A DNA stretch of 39,961 bases from Solimicrobium sp. (GTDB lineage Bacteria > Pseudomonadota > Gammaproteobacteria > Burkholderiales > Burkholderiaceae_D): NCBI GenBank assembly GCA_021155915.1, contig JAJNBE010000014.1:1-39961 (forward strand), in the 5' to 3' direction. The notes under the pieces were generated by a model. That model had not been told where the DNA came from, made no database searches, and saw nothing but the letters and a program-made list of their open reading frames with translations. The position numbers were made by a program, and so were the translations under genes. Positions 26,501 through 34,283 of the stretch are shown here, in pieces; the stretch's first letter is position 1; each line of letters begins with the position of its first letter.

Positions 26501-27191
26501 CATAGTTAGCGTGTTTTCTTTATTTGAGAATGCCTACCAATTCAAAATAAACAATGCGACCTTCCCCCAACTTTTTACCATAATCAATCTGAACTACGAC
26601 AATAAGAACCAAGACCCGGATTACCTGAGCAAAGATTACACATCGCTATTTCTACAAGCATTAAGCTCGCCCCAATGCACGACCAAATTATGCGATGCAC
26701 AGGATCAGTTAACCCTCACCGCCATTTTTAACCCTCTGCTCGTAGAGTATCCGCTAGGAATAAATACCTACTTAGCGCCGGTGAATATTACGGGTACGCA
26801 TTATGCTGACTTGATAAACTTGTATCGCCTCTCCACTTCAACTGCAATAACGAAAGCGCAAACGCTGTTTTGTCTGGCCGCTGTATTTGCTAAATATTCT
26901 TCTTCCTATCTCTTTGGTAATGAGATCGAATCACCTCAAGCACTGCGCGCCTACGCCGTAGCGCTCCTGGTAAAAGCCTATGAGTTGGATTCGAGCATAT
27001 TTGGTGGTGATCAAAAAACGGCAGAAAAGAATTTTACTGGTTGGGTGCAAAAGATGCTGGGCGGTAAAGATCCCGATGGAAGGGCGGTTTTTACTTGCAG
27101 TGCAGTGACATCGGGGGAAATGTTAAGACATGCCCAGCAGCAAAAAAGCTTTAATGCCATTGCGGTTAAAATGAAGCCACCAGGATGGTAA
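23565..27191 (+). CDS. Large pentapeptide-repeat protein with duplicated module, possible effector
   Basis: 1208 residues without signal peptide or membrane segment. Two right-handed quadrilateral beta-helix blocks built of A(N/D)LxX pentapeptides occupy about 171-410 and 562-665. Each is preceded by a matching non-repeat module of about 100 residues: LLSLTQEGLIEVQNTIAGI (80-98) with LLSILNNEELQIIVNIAEA (473-491), and SYQIVAKAGSIYQIN (131-145) with EFQIIAKEAFIYIRN (525-539). The helix entry WNLAGLGLGGFDLSG (171) matches WNLSGLDLSNLDLSG (562). An acidic linker (HDNDDEDIAVHDSDDEN, 690-706) leads to a helical C-terminus of about 500 residues that is not recognised. Pentapeptide helices are rigid binding or display surfaces; several intracellular pathogens inject such proteins. 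Function unknown. Ribosome site AGAGG, six bases before the ATG. Confidence 0.8.
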   Translation: MIRPYPFSAGSVFLQPSTINVNPTLAGPLTRETIDAVFRSVNIRGIDDIYNLCEQRRMGQLPESAILPNDDEEDANITWLLSLTQEGLIEVQNTIAGIRNNIPSILRALVCGDNWGYEVCLYASEPHQRNSYQIVAKAGSIYQINYQGQRSVLMNFSQFLTKAKPFWQPSWNLAGLGLGGFDLSGINLDHVNLEGANLENANLFNSNLCKASLRKANLKHANLGHSDLCNANLTGANLEHADLNCASIYGANLYDSNLCNASLIGANLEHADLDSAFIYGANFSSANLKRANLKHINFFMTIKPPLSLNDRRANFSSANLEGAYFEGAILCGANMIGANLKKANLSSANFSEANFNSANLEGASLCMTTLYKASMLDANLKNAQLWLARSSEANFSLSNLVDAILGSICLEKIEDKLVLEPKLMNASLRPTIFKALFDLRECAKVKSVVRLLQNKVKNGPNWFPDGENRNIRLLSILNNEELQIIVNIAEALEEKINDILEVFDRDADRLKEIVVYPSAPSKTDEFQIIAKEAFIYIRNRDETGPGLQLMSAGQLFCTGCVWNLSGLDLSNLDLSGANLYKGDLSGANLSGTNLTNAMMGKADLSSAILKRANLSGTDLAGANLSEANLSNATGEGTNFTKTNFYGTNLTGVIMHNVDLLQAKFDHAAKLKDISVTFRVYDSNVKNDGIHDNDDEDIAVHDSDDENCSSDMVYEWDEMLNHLANPESGSLLTVIDSIGNQERNKQGKVVKLDMMHQLIKHIKYAIKNKNFYMENFDKPLMDIFTANPIYFNDPLIRAFIKEAIVPVRIKRANQATLKFYGDPELHLLLDVVKLHEQQAQFMLDCNNFFLQLMLQSTEKECAPETQQLAQQLYVQYLGLPYLKGVSELIENVTGGDIRLIDGLEEHMTTGDELPAGACFAFVKNVEDTNHVLILDRIQFHAMQRLDSSDGECRYEALCYAKRSAQQELVLVLPAEQSLPDIVSVFSLFENAYQFKINNATFPQLFTIINLNYDNKNQDPDYLSKDYTSLFLQALSSPQCTTKLCDAQDQLTLTAIFNPLLVEYPLGINTYLAPVNITGTHYADLINLYRLSTSTAITKAQTLFCLAAVFAKYSSSYLFGNEIESPQALRAYAVALLVKAYELDSSIFGGDQKTAEKNFTGWVQKMLGGKDPDGRAVFTCSAVTSGEMLRHAQQQKSFNAIAVKMKPPGW
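24241..24420 (+). repeat. 90-bp tandem duplication inside the pentapeptide gene
   Basis: Two successive 90-base units (24241-24330, 24331-24420) each encode six pentapeptides with the theme NLCNAxLxGANLEHADL. A 28-base stretch is identical (24266-24293 and 24356-24383). This is a late, in-frame expansion of the beta-helix by one and a half coils. Confidence 0.75.
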
Positions 27192-27239
27192 CCAGTTAAT
27201 CGGTTATTTCATTGTCACCCCGCCAAGGATAGCAACGTC

Positions 27240-27498
27240 CTAGACCAAATCGAGAGGGGTTTTCCAAGGTTGATTTAAAAAATTAGCGTAAAACTTCACG
27301 GAAAATGGCTGGTAGTAAAGCTCTAAAAAGTTAAGCACCCGTGGCCAGGCAATCAAAAAGAAAAGAGTAAGCGGCTCGAAAATGGAGCGCGATGTTTTTG
27401 GTGGGCTTGCCAATGCATTGAGCACGGCTTCGCTTCCTATACTAAGGGCCAGCTTCCGCAAGCCATAAAGTGCGTCATCTATCGCTTGCAGACTGCAT
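27240..27498 (-). pseudogene. Possible frameshifted small gene
   Basis: An ATG at 27498 with a strong ribosome site (AGAAGG, nine bases away) opens only seven codons before TGA. The neighbouring frame is open from there to 27240 and encodes AIDDALYGLRKLALSIGSE, later a hydrophobic LTLFFLIAWPRVLNFLELYY. A single indel near 27480 would join the start to this frame, giving a protein of about 85 residues. It lies 35 bases downstream of the gene at 27533-28414 on the same strand. No family is recognised, and it may be chance. Confidence 0.25.
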
Positions 27499-27532
27499 AG
27501 TTAATTACCTTCTATAAAATTAGGCTGCCTGA

Positions 27533-28414
27533 CTACTTGCCCCAATCTGAAACCTGTCTTGAACTTTCTATTGTTTGTCCTTCCCCCATACGCTCGCGCC
27601 TGGCTCTTTCTCTTTCGTATTCAGACATCAAAAAGCATTCCTTAACCTGTGTCGAAAGTGGGGGTAAGCCAAATGATTGGGCAAGTTGAAAGATACTACG
27701 TTTCCTTCCTTGTCGCTCCGCCAATCCCGCGTACACAATGGCAAGTTCTTCATGGCTTTTTTTCTTTGGGTTATCGTAAGGGAGGAAATATTTATTTTCT
27801 TTAAATATTTTTGCTAATGCAAAAGATGAATTTGCGTCCCCCAATTCTGAGGCTAGCTTTAAATGGCTTACACAAGCTGCTTCGTTATATTCTTGAGTAT
27901 TTCTATTCAGCTTATTCCTAGTAACCGGAAAAAAAATACTTGAGCCAGATTTGGATTTTCCGGACTCTTGAATTCTCAGTGCGTTTTGCCGAGAAGTCTC
28001 CGCCAGCTCAACATTTATTTTTATCTGTTGGTCTATTAAGGTCGCGGGCTTATCAATTCCAGTAAACAATCTAAGGAAGAGCTTGTTTATTTTATATTCT
28101 CGAACAACTCTGTCAAACTTCTGTTCGTGACGGATGTATAAATATTCTGTGGTGGCCAATTTTATCCATTGTTTATATGCTTCAAGCTGTACTTCAAATG
28201 GTTCGTCACCGGCAATAAGTTCAGAATAAAGGCTTTTGGATTCCTCAACCTTAATTTTGGCCTCATCATTTTTACCTTCTCGTACCAACAATTCGCTCTG
28301 TAACAGGCTTGCGACTGCCTGCTGCATCTTTTGAGAAGTCGACGTGGATACCTTTGCAAATACCAAAGGGAATCTAGACAGTGCGGATTGAGAATCGACT
28401 TTTGACATGTTCAT
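27533..28414 (-). CDS. Sel1/TPR-like helical protein of unknown function
   Basis: 293 residues, soluble, no signal peptide. The start ATG at 28414 has GGAG nine bases upstream. Residues 28-70 are helical and charged (LLVREGKNDEAKIKVEESKS, TPR-like). Residues about 178-250 look like two degenerate Sel1-type units: AACVSHLKLASELGDANSSF, then LAIVYAGLAERQGRKRSIFQ and LAQSFGL. The C-terminus is highly charged with YERERARRERMGEG. It resembles in style, though not closely in sequence, the protein at 2036-3199. Such helical repeats bind partner proteins; an effector or adaptor role is possible but not demonstrated. Confidence 0.65.
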   Translation of the reverse strand: MNMSKVDSQSALSRFPLVFAKVSTSTSQKMQQAVASLLQSELLVREGKNDEAKIKVEESKSLYSELIAGDEPFEVQLEAYKQWIKLATTEYLYIRHEQKFDRVVREYKINKLFLRLFTGIDKPATLIDQQIKINVELAETSRQNALRIQESGKSKSGSSIFFPVTRNKLNRNTQEYNEAACVSHLKLASELGDANSSFALAKIFKENKYFLPYDNPKKKSHEELAIVYAGLAERQGRKRSIFQLAQSFGLPPLSTQVKECFLMSEYERERARRERMGEGQTIESSRQVSDWGK

Positions 28415-28575
28415 GTTAGGAAGCTCCTACTAATTTTACGTAAATTAAGGCTAGTTGCGATAATTGCGACCTTCGCACAAATTATTGCGCTTGAGAAATG
28501 TACTGATTTTGCTCGAGTAGAGATACTTCCGAATTTTCGGGGCGATTATAACGGCATGCTATCTCCCACTATTTG

Positions 28576-29046
28576 TTACTTTAGCGGGATTGTCTGTCCA
28601 TTTGGTACTGCCACTGCAGTAATACTGTTTTGTGGGCTACCTTCAATCACACGATCTGAATAAATAAGATAAACAAGGGCATTTCGCTTTGTGTCGACCA
28701 TCCTGACTACTCGTATTTTCTTGAACAAAATTGATGCGCGTTCTGAAAATACTTCTTCCTGTTTAGGTAGCTTTCCTGTAAAGCTAATGGGACCCACCTG
28801 GCGGCAGTCCACAGACGCTTCGGCTTTGTCTTCTGCCAGTCCAAACGCCCCAGCAATGCCTCCGGTTTTTGCGCGCGATATGTAACACGCTACGCCCTTG
28901 ACCCTTGGATCATCAAACGCTTCAGCAATTATTTTATGGTCGGGTCCTATGAATTTGAATACGGTATCTACGGATCCAATCGTTTCAGCGTGCAGGGAGG
29001 AGGTGAGTGTAAGCAATGCAGTGGAGATTAAAATTCGAAGTTTCAA
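28576..29046 (-). CDS. creA: CreA family periplasmic protein
   Basis: 156 residues with a signal peptide (MKLRILISTALLTLTSSLHA, likely cut before ETIGS) and the CreA pattern: IGSVDTVFKFIGPDHKIIAE, FDDPRVKGVACYISRAKTGG and GAFGLAEDKAEASVDCRQVG, with two cysteines (Cys54, Cys81) able to form a disulfide. CreA proteins are widespread small periplasmic proteins without a firmly known biochemical role; in E. coli the gene stands beside creBCD, which is absent here. The length is normal. It is a stand-alone gene, divergent from the small membrane-protein locus at 29164-29818. Confidence 0.92.
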   Translation of the reverse strand: MKLRILISTALLTLTSSLHAETIGSVDTVFKFIGPDHKIIAEAFDDPRVKGVACYISRAKTGGIAGAFGLAEDKAEASVDCRQVGPISFTGKLPKQEEVFSERASILFKKIRVVRMVDTKRNALVYLIYSDRVIEGSPQNSITAVAVPNGQTIPLK

Positions 29047-29163
29047 TTTAAGTCCTTAAAGTCTATTAAAAATAAAAGACGGAACCTGATTAAATAAAAA
29101 GTTCCATTTATTTGATCGTGCATCTTACCGCTAAATTTCATTTGAAACTAGGAGAGCTAATAT

Positions 29164-29247
29164 ATGAAACGAATTGGACGAGCAAAATTGAATTCACGGG
29201 CAAATTTATTTTTTTTTTGCGGAGTCACTTTTCTAGCCGGTGGATAA
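29164..29247 (+). CDS. Possible 27-residue membrane peptide with a T10 tract
   Basis: AGGAG at 29150-29154 stands nine bases before this ATG, a better ribosome site than most genes here have. The product MKRIGRAKLNSRANLFFFCG-(VTFLAGG) has a basic N-terminus and a hydrophobic end. The Phe codons lie in a run of ten T residues (29209-29218), a site prone to slippage. It precedes the small membrane-protein gene by 48 bases and could be a leader peptide. No homology is known to me. Confidence 0.3.
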   Translation: MKRIGRAKLNSRANLFFFCGVTFLAGG

Positions 29248-29295
29248 CTTATCAGATACCCTATTAATACATACCAACCATTCACGGAGATTAAA

Positions 29296-29818
29296 ATGTG
29301 CATTCAATTTTTACTCGAGCCCGCAAAAGATTCTGCCACGCTTGCGTGGTTTGCTCCCGGCAGTTTATCTTTAGAATTGGCCAAAGGGCTACCGGCTGCT
29401 TTTGTCGCGCTGATAGTGGGTGGCATAGCAGCTGGCATAGCTTGGCGACAATATGGGGCAGCTAAAGCCAAATTAAAATTTGATTTGTTTGATAGGCGTT
29501 GCTCCAATTTTTGAAAAAACATGGGCATATCTGTCTGACGTTAGTAGAGACGATTGCTCAAAGGCTCCGATGCTGGATTTTAGCGATTGTATCCCTGAAG
29601 CCAGCTTTCTGTTTGATTCAAGCATGGAAGAATACTTGCGCGAGATCACAGACAAGAGCAGTGAACTAGGGTCTGCTAGGCGCGAGGTGAATAGTGACAG
29701 GAAAAGTGAGGAAGACGAAAAAAAGTGTATCGACCTTGAAACTTGGTTCGAAAAACAGGCTAAGACTGGCGCTAAACAGAAGTTTTCAGTGTGGTTGAAT
29801 TTTGAAGAATGGAAATAA
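29296..29818 (+). pseudogene. Small membrane protein gene with a frameshift at a T5 tract
   Basis: GGAG lies seven bases before the ATG. The first 72 codons give one membrane segment (LPAAFVALIVGGIAAGIAW) and then RQYGAAKAKLKFDLFDRRCSNF before TGA. The +1 frame continues EKTWAYLSDVSRDDCSKAP to a stop at 29818, ending KFSVWLNFEEWK. Bacterial proteins of this type have one membrane segment followed by W-R-Q-x-x-x-A-x-x-K-L-x-x-D-L-F-D-R-R-x-x-x-F-E-A-T; skipping one T within TTTTT (29508-29512) restores exactly this spacing. The intact product would be about 173 residues. It is either a broken gene, a sequencing error or, less likely, +1 recoding at TTT-TGA. Function unknown. Confidence 0.6.
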
Positions 29819-30231
29819 GTTAAGACAGACGAAAACGGTCAAAGCAGGGGGGTGACGCATCCCATTTGTCCAGTTCTCGCCAGACTTAGGAGTTTGCGTC
29901 GTCTTATAATACATTCCCCAATCCAAAAAATTTTCATAACCTAAGTTTTGATTACCGGAATTTCAATAACACGAAACAACCTTAAAGGGAAGAAAATTCG
30001 AATTTACTTGTAGCTTTATTGTGTTAACAGAGTAAGTAAAATAAAAAGTTAGAATTCTGTAAGCCTCAAAAAAAATGAAGTAGTGTTTTTAACAATATGT
30101 CACTATAGAAGAAATAGGTAAGCCACTAGTTTCCCGAAAGATTGGGCGAGCTTTCTGAATAAGTGGTGAAGAAACCTGTCGATAAACAATACCATCTTTT
30201 AATCTCACCAGCCAATTAAGTAAGGAAGATA
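29819..30231. other. Gene-free region, 413 bp
   Basis: AT-rich, no supported gene or clear repeat. The end carries AAGGA at 30222-30226, the ribosome site of the nonapeptide-repeat gene. Confidence 0.5.
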
Positions 30232-31614
30232 ATGAATTTTATAACCAATTCTTGCAATAGTAATCAAGTCATTCCCGCTTTTACCAATCAATCTCAAGCT
30301 AATCCTGCTCTGGAGAATAATGTAACGAGTAAGGAGGAGGTAGTAGCGCTCATAGGACAAGATAACTATGAGGAAACCCGTAATCCTTGTCAAAATTTTG
30401 TAAGACATGTTATCAACAGAGGACATTTTATTCCAACTGACTTAATTACCATTAAAGGATGGGATTTTTCGCTAGAAGGAGAAACGTCTGAAGACGTTAA
30501 GCTACCGAGAAATGTAAAGCTGGAAGCATGTCAGGTTATTAAAGGCCGTGTCGCATTTTATCAAGGTGAACTGACAGCCAGCGTAGCCGATGCGGTAGCA
30601 GTTGCCGCGGGACCCGGGGCAGTCGCGAAGGCCAGTGCTGACAAAGCATGCGCATTCGCAAACGTACGCGGTTCAAAAGCAGAGGCTAGCGCAGAAGGTG
30701 CAGGAGCAGTTGCTTGGGTAGACGGCGCAACAGCAGAGGCCAATGCAGACGGTGCGATAGCAATGGCTCGAAGAGCGGCTGCGGTGGCACAGGCAACTGT
30801 AGACGGCGCATTAGCATGTGCCATCGCACACGATTCGATAGCAATTGCTAATGCAGCGGGTGCACGAGCAGTCGCCAAAGCAGGCGGCGCCATAGCGATC
30901 GCGAGTGCATCGGGCGCAACGGCAGAAGCCGACGCTTTCGAAGCAAGGGCAGAGGCTCGCGCAAATGGTGCCTTAGCAATCGCCAGTGAGCCCGGTGCAG
31001 TGGCAGAGGCTCTTATATTCGGTGCAAGGGCAGAGGCTTCTGTATTCGGTGCAAGGGCAATCGCTCGAGCCATTGGTACAATTGCCGTCCGAGATGGAGG
31101 ACCAAGAAGAACGGTATTAGATGCAAGGAGAGAAGGAGCAAGACAAAATCCCCTATATGAAGGAATCACTAATTCTAATTCGACGTATCTCCAAAGTAGT
31201 GAAAATCAAATAAAAGCTGAATACAATAAACAAGGAGGTCTTCGAAATGTGTTTTCTGACCAAGAACCTAATGAAGAACAGATTGAAGAAATAATTTTCA
31301 TTATCAATATGAATCTCACCGCACTTAAATCCAATGATGGGATGAGGGTGGGAAAGAGATCTATAAATTTACCACAAGGTCGCGACAATATTACTTTTAT
31401 AGAATTCGATTCCGCTGAAAATATTGAATGGTGTCTTTTAAAGCAGGGAGGGAATAATTACAATTTTATTACTTCCGGTACAGCAAAAAATCTTATTGAA
31501 AGCGGCAACCTGCACCCTATTAGTCGTGAAAGATTAACGCATACAGATTTCATTCGGGGGCAAGCGGTATTAGATTTGTTTAACTTGCAGGCGAACGCTT
31601 TCTTATCCAGTTAA
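30232..31614 (+). CDS. Nonapeptide A-x-A-x-A repeat protein, unknown function
   Basis: 460 residues, no signal peptide. The N-terminal 120 residues are globular-looking (EEVVALIGQDNYEETRNPCQ, KGWDFSLEGE). Residues 121-282 are 18 nine-residue repeats without a single insertion or gap, consensus [AS]-x-A-x-A-x-[AV]-x-G. Ala occupies position 3 in 18 of 18 and position 5 in 18 of 18; position 1 is Ala in 16 and Ser in 2; Gly dominates position 9. Strict alternation of small and variable residues suggests a beta-solenoid with Ala inside, two repeats making an 18-residue coil. A C-terminal domain of about 175 residues (IEEIIFIINMNLTALKSNDG, EFDSAENIEWCLLKQGG) is unrecognised. The ribosome site AAGGA is well placed. 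It may be an effector or structural protein; no family is known to me. Confidence 0.8.
   Translation: MNFITNSCNSNQVIPAFTNQSQANPALENNVTSKEEVVALIGQDNYEETRNPCQNFVRHVINRGHFIPTDLITIKGWDFSLEGETSEDVKLPRNVKLEACQVIKGRVAFYQGELTASVADAVAVAAGPGAVAKASADKACAFANVRGSKAEASAEGAGAVAWVDGATAEANADGAIAMARRAAAVAQATVDGALACAIAHDSIAIANAAGARAVAKAGGAIAIASASGATAEADAFEARAEARANGALAIASEPGAVAEALIFGARAEASVFGARAIARAIGTIAVRDGGPRRTVLDARREGARQNPLYEGITNSNSTYLQSSENQIKAEYNKQGGLRNVFSDQEPNEEQIEEIIFIINMNLTALKSNDGMRVGKRSINLPQGRDNITFIEFDSAENIEWCLLKQGGNNYNFITSGTAKNLIESGNLHPISRERLTHTDFIRGQAVLDLFNLQANAFLSS
30592..31077 (+). repeat. 18 x 27-bp coding repeat (nonapeptide units)
   Basis: The DNA of the 18 nonapeptides. Units share GCA/GGC-type codons at fixed positions but differ elsewhere, so the repeats are old at the DNA level while the protein pattern is maintained. 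The base pattern also keeps the antisense frame open for about 200 codons, which explains a long but spurious minus-strand frame. Confidence 0.85.
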
Positions 31615-32161
31615 GGATTTTCACGCTCATCCAAGAATGGGCTCTAGTGCGTTAAGTTTGAAAACAGGAAAAAGCCGTTGGCTTATTGCCTTTCAAATAA
31701 GAAAAAAATGAACAATTCCACTATAAAACATAGGCGATTTCCTTTAGATTGTTTGGGGTAATCGCCTGTCGTTTCTAGATAGCTAAAGGCGATTTAGATT
31801 AGGTAAAAGCAAAGGCGTGAGCGTGCTTGTAGCCTCGTCAGTGTGGAACAGCAAGTAGCATGCCGCAGCACACTCTTCCAACCAGTTAGGTTCAACTTTT
31901 CTGCATTATTTTCAGACAGGAGAAAATCGTTAAATACTCCTGTCATTGTATTGGTTGCATACTCATCCAGTACTTTTTCCTATTTCTAAAAATGTCACAA
32001 CAGCCCGATGGGGGAACCTTTTTGCTAACTCAGGAGGAAACTCCAAAGGGCTACTAAGGTTCAGGCAGCTACCAATGTCGAGGAAGCTTACAGCATGTTA
32101 ATTCCTTTATTTTTAAGATGCCTGCATCGGATTTAGAAAATTTCTTGGCAAGAAAATAGGT
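31615..32161. other. Gene-free region, 547 bp
   Basis: Convergent gap. GGCGATT (31733-31739) and AATCGCC (31760-31766) form a hairpin, with a further GGCGATTT copy shortly after; no T-run follows. A 21-codon frame beginning MSQQPDGGTFLL near 31992 lacks a ribosome site. Nothing else is supported. Confidence 0.5.
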
Positions 32162-33385
32162 TCAATGATTTTTACGATAGTCGCGATCCATTTGATAAAG
32201 TTGTTCCGCTCTTTTGGCGATGTCTTCAAATGTAAGTCCATTTTTATTTCTGCTTCGTAATGCATCTTCGCTCAAGTCCAAAATATCTGCCATATATCTT
32301 AACTCATGATATTCGTTTAGTTTTGAAACAAACGCTTCGTGTCCTTCTTTCAGCCCCAACTTAATAATTTCCTTACTGAACGCGGCCTCTTCTAATGCAG
32401 CCTTTGAATAACCACAAATCCCCAGTTGATCCAAGGTCAGCAATCCGTCGCTAAGGGCGTCTCGAACTGCCTTATTGCAAAGGTTATCTAGACCTAAGAT
32501 GGTGGTAATTGTGATTTCAACAAGCTGCCTGCTGGAGATTATTCCACTTGCAAGAGGTTCATAAATATGTTTTAAATAATAGGGTAGATTAACGGGAATG
32601 CTAACATCGGTGCAAAATTGTGTTAATTGCTCGATTGTCATTAGCTCATCCGCAAGTAACGTTATTGCATGCTCAACGCCATCTTCTTCAGGATACAAAG
32701 TATTATTTAGCCGGTGGTAGTTCAGATAGTTATTGGCTGACGCCAATTCCATCGCATTGCGGGCATTGGTTCTTTTTTGAATCTCTTGTTGCGTAGTCGA
32801 CGTCGCGTTGTCCAATCGCCTAATTGCCAAGGGGCTATCAATATGGTGTAATTTTAAAAAATTCCGTCCGCTCTGGGTTTTGGAAAGCGAGTGATCCGCC
32901 AAACTCTCAATAAACGTCTCGGCCATTTTTTTGGGGCCTATAAATTCTTCAATGTTCCTCGCTATAGGTTCAATTATTGATTGCCAGGAGGAGGGGAAAA
33001 AAGACACCACTTTGGAGACCAAAAAATCGGGCTTTTGCGCCATTCTATAAGACCGCTCATTATTAAACTTATCCGTTTTAGCAAGGTTTAACTTTTCTTC
33101 AAAAGACAAAAGTTTATTAATTTCTCTCTGGATATCATCGGGCAATCTTTCATCGAAAAACATCTGTTTTTCTTCCCTAGTACTGATATCGATTGCGTTG
33201 CCACGTCTAACGCTATCTCTTAAGGTATGTTCAGCGAGCGTATTTTGGTTTTCAAGTGATTCTTCTCCTGTTTCAAGGATATGTGCTTCTAATGCGGGAT
33301 TTTCTATAATTGACAAGTCGTAATTTCCGCTGGCTATTCTCTGGGTGTCTGAAGGTACAGTTTTGGCACTATTTATAGGTAACAT
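32162..33385 (-). CDS. Possible F-box protein with helical repeats, candidate effector
   Basis: 407 residues, soluble, no signal peptide. Residues 81-110 read LPDDIQREINKLLSFEEKLN, then LAKTDKFNNE, matching the F-box pattern L-P-x-E/D-I/L-x-x-x-I-x-x-x-L-x-x-x-x-x-L-x-L-x-x-T/V-x-K. F-boxes dock onto Skp1 of eukaryotic ubiquitin ligases, and several Legionella-type effectors carry one. The later part repeats a short helical theme: LLADELMTIEQLTQF, PLASGIISSRQLVEI and ALSDGLLTLDQLGIC, each with a (D/E/S)-G/E-hydrophobic-hydrophobic-T/S-x-x-Q-L turn, perhaps a substrate-binding solenoid. The F-box is a pattern match by eye over 30 residues, so it needs caution. Stand-alone gene. Confidence 0.55.
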   Translation of the reverse strand: MLPINSAKTVPSDTQRIASGNYDLSIIENPALEAHILETGEESLENQNTLAEHTLRDSVRRGNAIDISTREEKQMFFDERLPDDIQREINKLLSFEEKLNLAKTDKFNNERSYRMAQKPDFLVSKVVSFFPSSWQSIIEPIARNIEEFIGPKKMAETFIESLADHSLSKTQSGRNFLKLHHIDSPLAIRRLDNATSTTQQEIQKRTNARNAMELASANNYLNYHRLNNTLYPEEDGVEHAITLLADELMTIEQLTQFCTDVSIPVNLPYYLKHIYEPLASGIISSRQLVEITITTILGLDNLCNKAVRDALSDGLLTLDQLGICGYSKAALEEAAFSKEIIKLGLKEGHEAFVSKLNEYHELRYMADILDLSEDALRSRNKNGLTFEDIAKRAEQLYQMDRDYRKNH

Positions 33386-34283
33386 AATTCAATTTCCTTA
33401 GGGATAGATAATAAATAAATCTAACGAATATCAGCGGTTTTGAACCTACGCGTTGTTTGGTCGCCTAATTCATGTACTTTTAAGTTGGTTTGATTATTGC
33501 ATCCAGCAACTTTGCCGTCATCCGTAGTTTCCACAATCCCCAAAAAGTCTGCTTATCAATATTTCTCGTTAAATAACACCGGCTATTCGCCATCTTGTTG
33601 ACCCGCCTAACTCATGACAGCGGGGGAGTTTTGGGAGTGGGTCGCAGCGTTATGGTGTTTGTAGCGTAATGTCTACTGTTCGAAAACCTATTCGGTTCGA
33701 GTGGGATTTCGTTAGGCCCATTAATACCAGCTCGCAGATACCAGCTCGCAGGTAAGTCAAAAAGGGTGCGAATGATGAGCTGATGTTTTTGTATGTCACG
33801 GCTATGGGCGTCCCAACTTTAATGAGTAACCAATATGCGGAAAAAGGCTTCTACATTGATGAGCTGATGTCATAGTCTCGGGGCCTACATGTCAGCCGAT
33901 TAGGCGTCGGACAAAAAAGATTTTGCCATTGGCAAACCATCGCCAGTGCGTTGAAAATCAGCCGAATTTTAACTGCAGTGCAGCGCAAGAAAATACGAGA
34001 GGTCAGCGAGATGGCAGGGAGAAAGTAAATAGGTAGTTTAACTCGCCGTCCTTACGCATGGTTAGTGCACATAATATCGTTGCCTGGCAATTTGACAAGG
34101 TGACGGTTGTGATTAGTTATAAAGGTAGGTAGCTATGGATTTGGGGTATTTATTATTTACGTACACCCAAACGGGGACTCGTGCGTTAATATCTGAAGTA
34201 AAACAAAGATAATTCATCACGGTCCCAGGTCCCAGCTTTAGCTGCTCCGGCATGCTTACCCAGCATGTCGTTTCTTATTTAAT
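33386..34283. other. Gene-free, apparently decayed region, about 900 bp
   Basis: Only short frames without ribosome sites. Two tandem copies of ATACCAGCTCGCAG lie at 33724-33751 and two tandem copies of GGTCCCA at 34221-34234. CATGCT-GGGTA-AGCATG (34251-34267, minus strand) is a short hairpin after the aminopeptidase gene and may help end its transcript. The rest resembles old coding DNA but matches nothing I recognise. Confidence 0.5.

Noticed and set aside
30561..31169. A 202-codon open frame antisense to the nonapeptide repeats, Ala/Pro/Ser-rich
   Set aside because: It follows from the GCx codon pattern of the repeats read backwards; there is no ribosome site and the sense frame extends beyond it into non-repeat coding sequence.
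33724..33751. Two tandem 14-mers (ATACCAGCTCGCAG) considered as a CRISPR or iteron-like array
   Set aside because: Only two copies with no spacer and no associated replication or cas gene.
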